From: Callaeas wilsoni
Taxonomy: Eukaryota > Chordata > Aves > Passeriformes > Callaeidae
Direction of reading: 5' to 3'
Assembly (NCBI GenBank): GCA_013398955.1
Contig: VWPU01012283.1
Span: 79,854 to 143,853 of the forward strand
Length of the DNA: 64,000 nucleotides
How positions within the stretch are numbered: position 1 is the stretch's first letter; each line of letters starts with the position of its first letter. Shown here in pieces: positions 46,401-56,584 of the stretch. The notes beneath the pieces were generated by a model. The model saw only the letters and a program-made list of their open reading frames with translations, was not told where the DNA came from and did no database searches. The position numbers and the translations under genes are program-made.

Positions 46401-49400
46401 CACTGGGAGGAGAATTTCTAGCAACATCCTCACACCACGCTTAGTGCAATTCAATTAAAAGAAATCTTTCCTGAGAGTCCATCCAAAAATGGTGCCCCTA
46501 AGCTCCTGTGGGGGCAGAAAAATTGTAACTTCGATGTCACTCAAAAGACAGATCTTGACTCATTAAGAAGTCCATTAGCACACTTGGGGAAAAGTAGGGA
46601 CATTTTCTATGCTCTCTGAAAACAAGGGGAGTGCTTCAAAGCCGAGCGCTGAATAAATTATTCACCTTTGAAAAAGCAATTCCACCGGATCAAAGACCCA
46701 GCAGCAACACTCAGTGTTTTTTGAAAATTAATCAAAGCTTGAAGAATTGGCTGAATTCATTGACAAGATGAGAAGGCTCCAAGAACTTGAAGGCTCTTTC
46801 CAGTGATCTGTTTTAGCTTCCGATGCCCTGCAATCCTAAAGCCTCACAAATGGGTTTTGCGTCAAGTACATAAATCATTGACTGAGAATATTCATCACTG
46901 TTCTCTCCGCCTCTGTCTCCACAGCTTGCATTCACTCAGACCCTGTCTCAGATATGCTCTGAAATCAATGCTGTGCTCCCAGTTCCCACTGTCTGTGCTT
47001 CCCCAGTTCTTCTGATATGACTCTGATACCTGAATATTTTAGTTCTCCCTCACGCAAAGTTGTCTGACATTCGTGTCACACACGGACTCCCACCCCGGAG
47101 GATTAAAACCCACCTGGTATTTTAGAACACAGAAAAGCACAGCAAGGACAACTCCTGCATCCCCACTTAAGTGTGGAATCAAGTGTTCTGTTAGTCCTGA
47201 AGGTTGGCCAGGGTTGCTGAAGACACAGGGCGGAGGATCAGGATATGCTTTGAAATACACACATTTTTTCAGTGAAATTTTAATGGGCAGGGAAGGATTT
47301 TAGGATGGAGGAAGGCTCATGGAAAAAATAAAATGTTGAGGACAGGTTGAATAACAGACAAAGAAAACCTCAGCCTTTTTCATAAACTTCCCAGTCTGTT
47401 GAATGTCTCTCATCAAAACCTTCCATCTGCTTAACTCCTCAAAAAGCCAAGTGCTAATTAAAAATCTTTGAGACTGGGGAGCGCAGGACACTGAAGCCAA
47501 TTTTCACATGTGGCTTTGGGGGGATCTGGAGCCCACCCCGAGCTCCATGAGCTCCTGGCCATTCCATAGCTACATTCCCAGCCGCTGCAGTAAAAACCCA
47601 CCTATAAGTCCAACCCCTGGCCTGTGAGTAATTCTGGGATATTTAGAGTGCAGTATGTGTAGTGCTGTGTCCTGACAGAAAACGAGAAGAAACTATAAAA
47701 AATAAAGATTTCCTATGCAGTAAAAAAAGTCAGCTCCAGCTTTACAACCTTCATTACAGTTGTAAGAATAGATGAGCATCCATCTCTGTTGCTTCCACCA
47801 TCCCCAAGCCATGTTCAGCACAGAGGACTCAGACTGCAAAGCACGAGGTCACCCCCTCTGACACAATCCTGATCCCAGAAGCTTCCAACCCCGAAGCTAA
47901 AACCTCGTTTCCAATCTTTCTCTGTAGTCAGTTAAATAGATTATTTCAGGAGTCTTTTTGGCTGAAAATGACTACCTAGAGGATATTTTCCTTGTTTGTT
48001 TTCTCTGTCTAACTCGATTACCTATGGAAGAAGGGAAGCTGAGACACTGATTGCCTCACAGTCATTTAGAGGATCATATTTTCAATATTGTTTTCAAGAC
48101 ATTGAAGCAATGCTTGAATGCTCCTCTGTGGATTGGACTGTATTTATATGACTGTGTTTAACTGTGTGACCTTATACAGAACAGCACTTGCTATACATAT
48201 TTATCCATGTATACCTTTATATTTATTCACTCATAGGTATTCTTTATGAGACAACACAGCCATGCTAGTTTATTTTGTTTGTAAACCCTGTGTAATTAGC
48301 ATTACCTTGGGAAAAAATTAATTTATCAGTGCTATGTTAATTATTACTAATGCTTGAAGAATAACCGAACACTAGTAACTGAGGATCCACATTTTCTGCT
48401 ATTGCAAGTATTCCTGTAAATTAAAGAGAAGTTTCTCACTTTCTGTATCATATTTTTGCCTACAGGTGGGATTCATGTCATCTAATCCCAAAGTCCTGAA
48501 ACCTGGAAGTCAAAGTCCTTCAGCAAATTCATTTAATTGATCTGTATTCTTGGAGTGTTTCCATATCTTACCAGTAATACTGAAGGAGGCTCAATGAGTA
48601 GCTTTAGACCAGATTCCTAATTTTAGACAGTTAATTGTAGATGATTAATCTAAATTCCCTCATCAAGCCTCCCTTAATGATCATTGAAAGCAGACAAGCA
48701 GTTCCAGGGAAGGATTCCTCCTGCTTTGCTCAGACACCTGTTTGAGGACAGTGACTGCCTGCACAGGAGCCTGTCTCCCTCCATTAACTCCCTCCAGGAC
48801 AAAAACCACCCAAACACAGATTATTCCACACATCCAGCTCCCCATGGAGAGGAACTGAAGATCTGCAGGGACCAGGCTAGTAGAAGAAGCACAAATTAGC
48901 CAATATTAGCTAAACAGGGAAATTTAGACAGCCAGTTTGGTTTAACTGGGAGCTCAGCATCTTGCCATGGGTTTGGATCCATATGTCCACTGCCACAAGA
49001 AATGCTTTGCCAGAGGGAATGTACAGCTCAGCGGTGACCCATCTGTGTTTCCATTCTCACCTCCATTCATTAGATCCGACTAAAGCTCTTCCCAGAAATG
49101 GGAAATACAGGCTTTTGAAGAGGAAAGCAGTTTAGCACAGCAGGGAGAACAGCGAAGGCAGAGTCTTTTCTGCTCCTTGTCCTCTACTTCCTGAGACTCT
49201 GAACTCTTTAAGACAGGAAAAGTCATTTCTAGGCATTTCAGCCTCCGCCGCTCTCCATTCCTTGTCACTTACCAGTGAATGGTAATTTTTTTAGTGTCAA
49301 GGACTCTATTCTGCAAGGCACAAAGTATATCCTGCAGCATCCCTGTGGAGCTGACAGGAGGTAACAGTACCCATTTCCACAGCGGAAGTTTTCAGGATTG

Positions 49401-51148
49401 GCCCTCTGGTTTACTTTCATATCTGATTAATGACTTATTTGCAGAACCCATAGAGGAATTATTTCCCTGCTCAGACATGATCCTTTGAAATAGGAAAGGA
49501 TTACTTCCTCAGTACATCCTATGGGTCTCAGGCCTTCCCTGAATGCTTAACTGAGCATGCAAAGAGACCTAGAATGAGACACAAACCCTGCTGACATTCA
49601 GAGCACTGCCTCTCACCAGACATGGAGCTGATGTTCATATTTAGAGTCCAAAAGCTGTGTAGATCACGCCATTTATAGAATTTCTCTTATTATGGGCACA
49701 GCCTGCTGCAATATGCTGCGATATTAAAATGATGTACGGCAGCCCCCAGATGTGCACGATACATCACTTTGGATCAGCTCCACTCTGCTGACAGCTGCAA
49801 GAATGAGTTGTGCCTCTATTAGGTGTAAAAAGGCTGGTCCAGACGCCAAAATCACTTTACCTGCGGCAGTCTAACCCTTTAGGCTGGCTGGTTTTGCCTG
49901 AAAGAACAGTATCACACATGATAATAGCTACACTGGCGAGGCTTGCATAGCAAGGACCCACAAGCCATCCCTTGTACATAAAAATGTGTAAATACAGAGG
50001 AAACTGCAAGATTCAGAGGTCATGCAGGTGTGAAAATTTGCATCCCACCTTTCACCTTTTCAAAATGAAAGGTCAAGACCAGCCTGTAACCATTTAGGCT
50101 CTCACAGTTATCAAGAGAGGAAAGCAGGCCCTAGAGAAGCATCCACTCCATCTGGCTTTCTCAGGACAAGATGGAATATTTCCCAGGAAGGTGACTCTCT
50201 CCCTCTTGACTCCAGCAGGAGCCTGAATCCCAGCCCACGCTGAACATTTCACCGTGAAATGACTAAAGTTTGAATTAACAAGTCCCTGGTAATCACATCC
50301 AGAGGAAGGGTTCCAAACACTTCCCCGAGGCTGAGGACTGAGGGCAAAGAAGAGAAATGACTGTGTTTGCATTTGCACTAATTTTTGTTATCGGCCCAGG
50401 CAATGCCAGTGGTGGAGCCTGGAGGCCAGGGAGGGATGTCCGTGCCTGGATTGTGTTCCTGTGCTCATCCATCTTCCCTGATGTCCAGTGCCACAACGTC
50501 ACCTGCTGCCCTCAGTGCACAGCAGACATGAGAGGGTTCATGCTCCTGCTTGGTGATATTGTAAACCTTCAGCACTGAAAACATCCGTGCCCTCTCAGGG
50601 ATGTAAATGTCCCCCACCCATCAGGAGGAATCATTCCTTTCTACTTCTCCTCCTCCTTCTGCAAAGTTGCCTTTCTCAGGACAGCTGGGACAGCAGCCTG
50701 TCCCCTTCTGTCCCTCTAAAGCCCTGCTACAGCCTTTCTGATCTAGGGATGCTCCTCTGTCCTTTGGAAACTGCAATTCTAATGAATGGAAATGAAAAGA
50801 CATTTATTAACAGCATCTCGAGGCTGGGAAATTTTAATGAAGGAGCTAGGTCAACGCACTAACTCAGGGATATATTTTTTTTCCTCCCCTCTAACATCTC
50901 TGTCTCATTTTATATTTTTTTTCTTAATCCTTTCCTTGTTTTTCTTTCTTTCTGCCTGCTCCCTGTTCGGAGAAAAGTTACCCAGCTTCTGCGGACTTTC
51001 CCCCACCCGGGCTGCAGTGGGGCAGCTGCAGAGGCATCCAGCTGTGGCCGGCAGTGTCGGGAGCCAGATGTGCGGTCCCCCCGCCCCCGAGGTTCCCCCG
51101 CGGGCGGGCACTCACCAGCGGGAGCAGCAGCCAGCTCAAAGTTCGCAT
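25291..51148 (-). CDS. GHRHR: Growth-hormone-releasing hormone receptor, complete 13-exon gene
   Basis: This class B GPCR binds GHRH on pituitary somatotrophs and raises cAMP through Gs. Coding exons in order: 51116-51148, 41956-42055, 38592-38699, 37748-37857, 35386-35483, 33164-33296, 32587-32740, 30827-30887, 29895-29964, 29287-29378, 28581-28710, 27695-27736, 25291-25479. They total 1320 nt, 439 residues, with no internal stop and matching phases throughout. Residues 1-14 form a signal peptide before IHPEC. The ectodomain (to ~120) has seven Cys and the DWDGLTCW motif; Asp51 corresponds to the Asp lost in the 'little' mouse. Seven TM segments follow, with GWGAP (TM4), PLFG (TM6) and SFQG (TM7). 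Glycosylation sites: HNES and RNCT. Identification rests on GHRHR-like signatures ([21 protein letters not shown]) and the ADCYAP1R1 neighbour. The fish/bird paralogue PRPR (GHRHR2) is the main alternative. Confidence 0.9.
26430..26900 (+). mobile_element. CR1 LINE fragment
   Basis: Plus-oriented CR1 3' region: gaggagcagctgagggagct, then ctccctgacaggaggggaca, caggttggacatcagcagga, ggcttttccaacattaata and a short attcca/tctatgag end. It is GC-rich and fairly well preserved. It lies antisense to GHRHR. Confidence 0.9.
27177..27344. repeat. Purine-only tract (GGAAA-rich), ~170 nt
   Basis: Almost pure A/G on the plus strand with irregular GGGAAA and GGAAAG units; only a few T occur. In the GHRHR message precursor it is a long pyrimidine tract inside intron 12. 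Confidence 0.95.
27695..27736 (-). CDS. GHRHR: GHRHR exon 12: TM7 (42 nt)
   Basis: Encodes [14 protein letters not shown] between acceptor GTCCTAG and donor GTGAGT. It corresponds to [14 protein letters not shown] in ADCYAP1R1; the Ser-Asn-Ala-Glu variant of the usual LNGE is unusual but keeps Asn and Glu. Confidence 0.95.
27737..28580 (-). other. GHRHR: GHRHR intron 11
   Basis: From GTAAGG to GTCCTAG. No repeat or exon recognised. Confidence 0.85.
28581..28710 (-). CDS. GHRHR: GHRHR exon 11: TM6, loop 3, start of TM7
   Basis: 130 nt, acceptor CTTTTCCAG, donor GTAAGG. Encodes [33 protein letters not shown] and [10 protein letters not shown]. Length and phase equal those of the ADCYAP1R1 exon at 9737. 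Confidence 0.96.
28711..29286 (-). other. GHRHR: GHRHR intron 10
   Basis: From GTAAGT to CTTTTCCAG. This is the position where ADCYAP1R1 has its hop cassette; I see no equivalent Cys-rich in-frame exon here. Confidence 0.85.
29287..29378 (-). CDS. GHRHR: GHRHR exon 10: TM5 and intracellular loop 3
   Basis: 92 nt, acceptor TCTTTACAG, donor GTAAGT. Encodes [20 protein letters not shown] and [10 protein letters not shown], ending with two bases of a Val codon. No hop-like cassette was recognised between this exon and the next, unlike in ADCYAP1R1. Confidence 0.93.
29379..29894 (-). other. GHRHR: GHRHR intron 9
   Basis: From GTAAGG to TCTTTACAG. AT-rich, nothing recognised. Confidence 0.85.
29895..29964 (-). 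CDS. GHRHR: GHRHR exon 9: extracellular loop 2 and start of TM5
   Basis: 70 nt, acceptor GTTTCAG, donor GTAAGG. Encodes [20 protein letters not shown] followed by TVL. The CW pair bears the loop-2 disulphide Cys, and [12 protein letters not shown] sequence is characteristic of GHRHR and PAC1. Confidence 0.94.
29965..30826 (-). other. GHRHR: GHRHR intron 8
   Basis: From GTGAGT to GTTTCAG. Contains a pentanucleotide microsatellite at 30366-30410 and an A/T-rich run near 30730. Confidence 0.85.
30366..30410 (+). repeat. Compound pentanucleotide microsatellite
   Basis: Five AAATG units followed directly by four AAATA units, differing by one base, as expected when a variant unit spreads within an array. 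Confidence 0.97.
30827..30887 (-). CDS. GHRHR: GHRHR exon 8: TM4
   Basis: 61 nt, acceptor TTGCTCAG, donor GTGAGT. Encodes [19 protein letters not shown] plus split Gly codons at both ends. Together with exon 7 it completes the GWGxP motif of TM4. The exon is in a different frame from the longer open frame at this place. Confidence 0.92.
30888..32586 (-). other. GHRHR: GHRHR intron 7
   Basis: From GTTAGT to TTGCTCAG. AT-rich, no repeat or additional exon recognised. Confidence 0.85.
32587..32740 (-). CDS. GHRHR: GHRHR exon 7: TM3, loop 2, start of TM4
   Basis: 154 nt, acceptor CCTTCCAG, donor GTTAGT. Encodes [40 protein letters not shown] and [11 protein letters not shown]. It has the TM3 LxEGIYL motif and the TM3 Cys that pairs with loop 2. 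It ends with the first base of the Gly codon in GWG. Confidence 0.95.
32741..33163 (-). other. GHRHR: GHRHR intron 6
   Basis: From the weak donor GTACTG to CCTTCCAG. The shortest intron of the gene; nothing recognised in it. Confidence 0.85.
33164..33296 (-). CDS. GHRHR: GHRHR exon 6: TM2 and extracellular loop 1
   Basis: 133 nt, the length typical for this exon in the family. Encodes [32 protein letters not shown] and [12 protein letters not shown]. The HCxRNYIHxxLF block is a class B hallmark. The donor GTACTG matches the consensus poorly beyond GT, but is fixed by the phase with exon 7. Confidence 0.94.
33730..34130 (+). mobile_element. CR1 LINE fragment
   Basis: Plus-oriented CR1 3' part: gaggagcagctgagggagct, ctgagaggagggtgcaggca, acgttggatattagggg, ctgcccagggaagtggttga and ttggacttgatgatcttaaa at the end. 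Antisense to GHRHR. Confidence 0.9.
34145..34795 (+). mobile_element. Endogenous retrovirus LTR, apparently solo
   Basis: The segment has LTR architecture: a middle part with TCTCTCCTGATTCTGACAAC and TTTCAGCGGAGAAGGGAC, a GC-rich part (34440-34510), a poly(A) signal AATAAA at 34635-34640 followed by a T-rich run, and a 3' part with GAACCCGGGGGCGAGGTGCT. I recognise this as a songbird ERV LTR type from memory; family name not assigned. No gag/pol/env was seen next to it. Both boundaries are approximate. Confidence 0.7.
35386..35483 (-). CDS. GHRHR: GHRHR exon 5: TM1
   Basis: 98 nt between acceptor CCCCGCAG and donor GTAAAT. Encodes [20 protein letters not shown] and [12 protein letters not shown], ending with two bases of an Arg codon. 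The hydrophobic stretch is TM1 and the next exon continues with the conserved RKFHC of loop 1. Confidence 0.93.
35484..37747 (-). other. GHRHR: GHRHR intron 4
   Basis: From GTGGGT to CCCCGCAG. Contains an A-run at about 37347-37362. Nothing else recognised. Confidence 0.85.
37748..37857 (-). CDS. GHRHR: GHRHR exon 4: end of the ectodomain
   Basis: 110 nt, acceptor CACTTGAAG, donor GTGGGT. Encodes [20 protein letters not shown], then [16 protein letters not shown]. The usual CTxxGWSEPFP motif has one extra residue and Tyr in place of Gly ([12 protein letters not shown]). It is 12 nt longer than my expectation for the human exon (98 nt). A pyrimidine-rich acceptor 11 nt downstream would break the frame. 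Confidence 0.9.
37858..38591 (-). other. GHRHR: GHRHR intron 3, GC-AG type
   Basis: Starts GCAAGA and ends CACTTGAAG. Both ends are weak. A CR1-like remnant lies at about 38225-38330. Confidence 0.8.
38225..38330 (+). mobile_element. Short CR1-like 3' end
   Basis: Contains ggattggattggatgacctc, aggaggttcttcctaa and, after an AT-rich stretch, gtgattctatgatcta, which resembles the CR1 3' tail. Diverged; ends uncertain. Confidence 0.55.
38592..38699 (-). CDS. GHRHR: GHRHR exon 3: core of the ligand-binding domain
   Basis: 108 nt, the family's standard length. Encodes [20 protein letters not shown], then [16 protein letters not shown]. The acceptor is TTTTTACAG. The donor is GCAAGA (38591-38586), a non-canonical GC donor. 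No GT gives the right phase. WDG and CWP form the conserved hormone-receptor fold around the hormone C-terminus. Confidence 0.92.
38700..41955 (-). other. GHRHR: GHRHR intron 2
   Basis: From GTAATG to TTTTTACAG. No exon or recognisable transposon seen. Confidence 0.85.
41956..42055 (-). CDS. GHRHR: GHRHR exon 2: end of signal peptide, N-terminal helix
   Basis: 100 nt, acceptor TTGCCGAG, donor GTAATG. Encodes [20 protein letters not shown], then [13 protein letters not shown], ending with one base of the next Gly codon. The HPEC motif and following acidic helix are the usual start of mature secretin-family receptors; NES is a glycosylation site. The exon has no long open frame and was found by its HPEC motif and phase. 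Confidence 0.92.
42056..51115 (-). other. GHRHR: GHRHR intron 1
   Basis: The longest intron (9.06 kb), from GTGAGT to TTGCCGAG. It contains a CR1 3' end (about 44893-45070) and otherwise AT-rich DNA in which I recognise no exon. Its size is typical for the first intron of class B receptors and may hold enhancers, which cannot be seen from sequence alone. Confidence 0.85.
44893..45070 (+). mobile_element. CR1 LINE 3' fragment
   Basis: Reads aggccctggcacagggtgcc, cagagaagctggggctgccc, gaagtgtccaaggccaggct, then cccttccaacccaacccaac. A well-preserved, 5'-truncated copy of the same CR1 type as at 10.6 kb and (reversed) 55.2 kb. Confidence 0.95.
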
Positions 51149-51330
51149 CCTCCGCAGCAGCCGCCGGGTCCTGCCGCTGCCTCTGCCTGTTGTGATGCTG
51201 CCAAAAGCCGAGGCTCTGCCCGCCCCCACCTGCCCAAGACCCGCCCCGAGAGCCTCGCACCTCCCCGAGACCCCCGGCATCCCCCCGCAGGACGGGAGCA
51301 GATGGAAAGGGATTCTTCATGATCCCCCGG
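51000..51330 (-). promoter_or_regulatory. GHRHR: CpG-rich segment around GHRHR exon 1 (probable promoter)
   Basis: CpG dinucleotides are dense here (CCGCGGGCGGG, CAGCCGCCGGG, CCCGCCCCGAG) while the surroundings are AT-rich. It surrounds the start codon and first donor. No TATA box could be placed with confidence. In mammals GHRHR transcription depends on the pituitary factor POU1F1, but I did not identify a convincing site. Confidence 0.6.
51116..51148 (-). CDS. GHRHR: GHRHR exon 1: start codon and signal peptide
   Basis: Encodes [11 protein letters not shown], 11 codons, then donor GTGAGT (51115-51110). The ATG has A at -3. This start was chosen because it gives a compact signal peptide ending VTG in exon 2. 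An in-frame ATG at 51280 would add 44 residues rich in Gly and Arg before it and is less likely. Confidence 0.88.
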
Positions 51331-52566
51331 GGGTATCGGATTCGCCTCCACGCACTTGTCGGGTAGCCCACCTGCAAAACGGGGAGCTGGGACACCAGTG
51401 TGTGTTTTAGGGTGTTTTTGGGAGCAGAAATCCTCTGTGCAAGAAGAGAGGCTGCGTTCGCCCCTCCTGCTGATGGGGCCAGGAGCATGACTGCAGGTGT
51501 TCCAAGGATCTGGGGTCTGAGTGGGTCTGACAGTGCAGGATTCCCTTTGGGACTCTTAGAGATGGAGTTTCTGGGTTTCAGCATCCCCCTTCTCTCAGAT
51601 GGAAAATTCTGTGCAAGGACAGAATTCCCACCGTAACTTGCATAAGTTCTTTTTGGCCCTTGTGTCACAAAGATGTCTTGAGCTCAGGTTTATTTCATGG
51701 TGCTAAGAAAGTTAAAGCTTTCATTGCCTACAGCTCAGATTTTTTGGGGCAAAAAGAGGGGAAAAAAAAATTTTAAATGCCAGAGTTCATAGGACCTGGG
51801 CACCCGCTCTGGCTTTTGCCCCATTAAATATCGCACCAAACTATTTTCAGGACCTGAGAGAACCAAAATTATGGACGTGACAAAAGCAGTCTTTCCTGAT
51901 GAGACTGAAGTGCTGTTTCATATCCTGTTTATCATTCATTATTTCCCAGTGGTGTCAAGCACAGGAGTTCTGGACAGTCAGAGGAGATTCGGGGCTTGCC
52001 GGAGTTCCCCCAAAATAGGTATCCAATGACATTAGAAGAAATATTTATTTCTGCAGCTTTATCCATAAGTGTACAGCTCTCCTACAAGTCCTGTGTCTGA
52101 TTTTCCAGCTCCACCTAAATATTTCAGATATACAATATGTAACATTTGGAACCAAATTCTCATTTAACCTTCTCTTTTCTATATGTTTGTCTTTCATTAC
52201 TGCAAAATGGCACCTGATCCCTGACCTGCACAGGTAAGCCTCAAATCCTACCCCAAAACTCAAATTTGTGAGAAAATAAAGAGGTTAAAACACCTCTAAA
52301 AATAATTTGAAGTCTGATTTTGACTTTTTTCCCCATTTATAATGGGTGAGTTAAAGCTGTGGCCACTTTCACTAGTGAGCAAGGTGGTTCCTGTCACACT
52401 GGAATAATTTTTAGGATCCCACTACAAGGCAGACACCACATGGTGTCAGGCAGTTCCTACTCCTAAAGCAAAGAAAAATGCAAAGTAGAGCCCTCTCAAA
52501 CACGCCCAGAACAGGAATACTTCATAATTCCTGCTGAACTTTATTCAACCAACTCGAATAGACAAG

Positions 52567-52625
52567 ATCAGAGAATAACAGAATAATTTGGGTCAGGAGA
52601 TGAAGCTCTGGCCCCAACCATCTCC
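52567..52625 (-). mobile_element. Possible old CR1 3' end
   Basis: Resembles the reversed CR1 start (cagagaataacagaataatttgggtcag) but is short and diverged. Confidence 0.3.
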
Positions 52626-55114
52626 TCTCCCAACTCAAATTTCACGGTCGTGTTGCTCAGGAATTCAGTTGCTGTGTTTCGAAGGGAATTGCTCTCCAGA
52701 GCCACGCTGTAAACACGAAAATGCCACTGAAGGAACATCAGTGTGGCATTCCAGCCTCCAATAGCTCACCTGGAATCTATTATTTAATGCCTTGAAGGTT
52801 ATTTAAATGAAGTTTTCTAGGTCATCACAACCAGCTTGGAGCAAAACCAAGTGCGAACAACTTTTTCTTCATAATTTTTTTGTGTAGTTTTTTGACATGA
52901 GTATTTGTAAGCAGTTTTTAGGAGAAGGCATTTCTTCCTGGAGCAGACCTGGTCTCTCAATATTTGCTTTCTCATACATTTTCTTTTCTCCATCTGCTTT
53001 TCCTATCTCATCTCCAGCTGATCAAAACAGCAGGCCACATTCCCATCCTTGGGATTTAAATTAATTATCTAGAAATTCCTCTTGTAAGAATATTTTTCCA
53101 TCCTAATAAGGAAATCAAGCCTGGTTTCATTGGGTTTTTGTAACATCTCGCTGTAGTTAATATTATAAACCTCACCTATATTAAAGTCTCTGAGTTCCTC
53201 AGTCTTCTTACATCCCTTCATTACTTTAAACAGATCCTTAAAACCTTATTCAGTCCAAAACCTAATTTCTGGTCATCATTGGCTTCACTTATTTTACTCT
53301 TTGCTATTTCTCTGTATGTACCCAAAGATCTGATGATGAAATAATGCAGGAAAGGAATCACACTTATTTCTGGTAATATTTTTGTATGCTGTGATGCATT
53401 TTGCTACTTTTTGTCACAAAATAGGTCCTTGCCTGATAAGCTGCCTCTAACTAAGCATTATTATTTTTTTTTTCCTCCAAGAAATACAGGAAAATTAATC
53501 AAAGATAAGAACCACTTTTGTTTTTCTGCTACTCCACAACACCAGCCTGGGCTCAGAATACAACAGATGTGCATAAAAACGCCCTCTTGTTAACAACAAC
53601 AAGCCATTGTGTTGGTATGAAACCTAATCAATGAGGCAACAGACCTGAGATTCCTCCTAATCCCCCTCATGGATATTTTGAATCAACTGGTGCCATTTAA
53701 TGAAAATTACTTGACATTTGCTGAGCTGCTGAGCACCTTCGTGGAAGCTGGAGAATGGGATTTCGATACCATATGGTACCTGGAAGTGGCTTTTTCATAA
53801 CAAAAATCTTCCTGAAATGCACCTGAAATTTCCTCGGAGTGCCCCCACCAGCACTTCCTCAGGCTGGAAAACGGGGTGCCCCAGCCCCACACTGCAGCTG
53901 GAGCCATCAGCCAGAGCACAAAGGTGAATTTACGGACATTTCTAAACATTCTTTTGATAAATCTGACCAAAGATGCAAAAGAAAAAGCCCTGGGATTATG
54001 GGAAGGAGGCTGCAATTACAGAGAGTACATAATTCAGTGCTCAGGCAGAACATGATGTTACTGAGAAACATATTGTGACTGTAATTAACAGCAAAACTTC
54101 ACAGTGCTTAAAAAAAGGAGGGTATAAAAAAAGGCTGGAGGTTTTATTCCTGAGGGTGACCTCTGTGGGGTGTTTGAGACGGAGGGGTGAGAGCAGGAAA
54201 ATAAAACAACTGAAGGCAGCAGGCTGGGTTTGAGATACTAAAAAGGGAAGGCACTAAATATCAGATGAGTGCTTGGAGCTGCATGAGGGTAATTTGTCCA
54301 GTTCTTGTTCTTTGTAAACCCTCCCTGTGTTATCTCCTTACTGTTTTTCTTGGATAAATTTGACTCCTGCTCTGTCCTGGGGCTCCATATGTGCCCATAT
54401 TCTGTTACTGTTCCTTCGCCTGACCCCAGGGATGCCCCCAAAATAAAGGCAGAAATCACAGACCCTTGGATTAAGTGGATTCTGTCCTACCTGTTTTGTT
54501 CTGTAAACTTAATTCCACCCAAGTATCTAAGACGCTTTGTGAATCTGAAAAACATATCTGATTTGTACTCGTCTTCCACAAACAAATTATTTAACTCTTT
54601 TAAAAATAAACTCCTCTAATCTTTTCAGCATTTCTGCTTGAAAAAAAACCAAATCTGTCAGCCATCCCTTCTCTACTTCCATTGTATTTTATTCAAGAAT
54701 AAGCAAGTTATTTTTTCCAACCTAAGGGAAGTTACTTTTCCCAGTGACACACAATGAAATCTTCATTCCCATTAATAGTCTCTAAAGAGCTGACAGACCA
54801 GCTGTTCCTGCCCTCAGAAATAGTTTGATGCATTGTATTATTCATTGGTTTCCTTGCTTTCCACTGGCCACTTCAACTCAATTTCAATTTTGTTCCTTTT
54901 TCAAGAGGAGGAGAACAACCCTGACTTTTGTTCACTAAAATGCAGGTTTAAGACTAAGCTCGCTCCCTTTCTAAGGGCCAAGAAAAGATTCATGTTTCTC
55001 CTAGGTATAGACTGAGCCTACAAAATAGAATTTGGGCAAACAGGAATAACCTATTCTTAACAACACCGATCTCTATTTACTGATGTATACTGGTCTTTGC
55101 TTCTTTTGTGTCTA

Positions 55115-55292
55115 AAAGAGAGAATGATGGAATCCCAGGATGGTTTGGGCTAGAAAGGACCTTAAAGCTCATCCCATTCCACCCCTGCCATGGGCAGGGA
55201 CACCTCCCACTGTCCCAGGGTGCTCCAAGCCCCGTCCAGCCTGGCCTTGGACACTTCCAGGGATCCAGGGACAGCCACAGCTTCTCTGGGCT
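55115..55292 (-). mobile_element. CR1 LINE 3' fragment
   Basis: Reversed CR1 end: ggaatcccaggatggtttgg, gctagaaaggaccttaaagc, catcccattccacccctgcc, ggccttggacacttccaggg. It stops abruptly after agcttctctgggc, as a 5'-truncated copy does. Confidence 0.93.
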
Positions 55293-56584
55293 GATGCCTT
55301 AGGATTTTAGCTTTTATATTTTCATATATTCGTAATCCTGCAGTTCTTTAGTGTGTAACTCTGAGCTCCGTACAGAGTGTGAGCAACTGCTTTCCCATTT
55401 TGGTCAGCCACAACAATTCCTCTCCAGGCCTGGGAATCAAGGACACCTCACTCTCTCGGGCCCCGAGAAATGGAAACAAAAGTGAGTTGGGGGGAGCAAA
55501 CTGAGAGAATGGGACTACACTGCCTGAAGCTGGAATTGGATAATTAACCTCTGATATGCAAATGGACAGAACTTCTATCTGTCCCAAAAACGTGTGGCTG
55601 TGTCCATCCTGGGTGCAGTCTCTGTGAGACTCCTGCACTGCCCAAGGTGCGCCCTGTGAAGGCCTTTCCATAAATCCCTGCCCTTTATCCTTTCACTCTG
55701 CCCAGCCGCTGCTCCAGGGCAGCCTCTCCAAGGCATCAGGGCACCCTTTGCCAGGGCCTCAGCACCAAAAAGGCATCTCTTTTCCAGACTTTTCCCTTCG
55801 ATTATCCCAATTTCTCCACCGACTGCAGAGGGGGCTCAGCCAGCTGGCACACCTCACCCCTACAGCTGTACTTGTCTCACCTAATTTCAGACATTAAGAA
55901 TGTAAATGTGAACTGATTATTCCGGGTTATTTTCACAGTCACAGACACCGCCGAATGCGATCTGCCTGACATAATTTGGATGTCTGTGGAGGACAAGATA
56001 ATCATTTCCTCAGGGCGTACTCCTCTCCACCATCATCTCTGAAAGGAGGGAAGGATGAGAGCTCAGCTGTGGATGTTTGCTTGGGAGGTGAAATTCCACA
56101 CAATTCACACATTAGGTTATGAATACCTAATGCAGGCTGGGTAAGCTGGAAAAGTGAACTCCCACTGTGGTTAATTGCCAGCCTAGACTAATTAGTCAGT
56201 TCACCCTTCCAGTTCCTGTTAGAACCTCCTTTGTGCTGTGTTGTGGTAGGAGGCCCTGAGTCGGAAGCCATCCTGTCTCTTTTAGGGACTTCAAAGGGAG
56301 GTGTGAGGTGGAGTTTGTTAAAGACATTGGGAAATTAAATATCAACATGTCGGTGTCCAGATGCTAATGGGATGTTTCAACTTCCTTTGGGGTCAATAAT
56401 CACCTAAAATGGAACTTTTTAGTCCCTTTAGTCCATTGAATGGTTCTTAAGAACCCATTGACTGTACTGGCCACGATCCTACCTTAAATTCACTCACTTC
56501 AAGGCTCAATTATGTTGTCCAAGAAGAGAAGGCCAGAACCAATTAAGATGCATTATAATATAATATGAACATCAGAATATTCAA

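Noticed and set aside
50910..51668. 252-codon minus-strand open frame and overlapping 178-codon plus-strand frame
   Set aside because: GC-rich sequence around GHRHR exon 1 has few stop codons. The real coding part is only the 11-codon exon 1 in another frame; the long frames resemble no protein.
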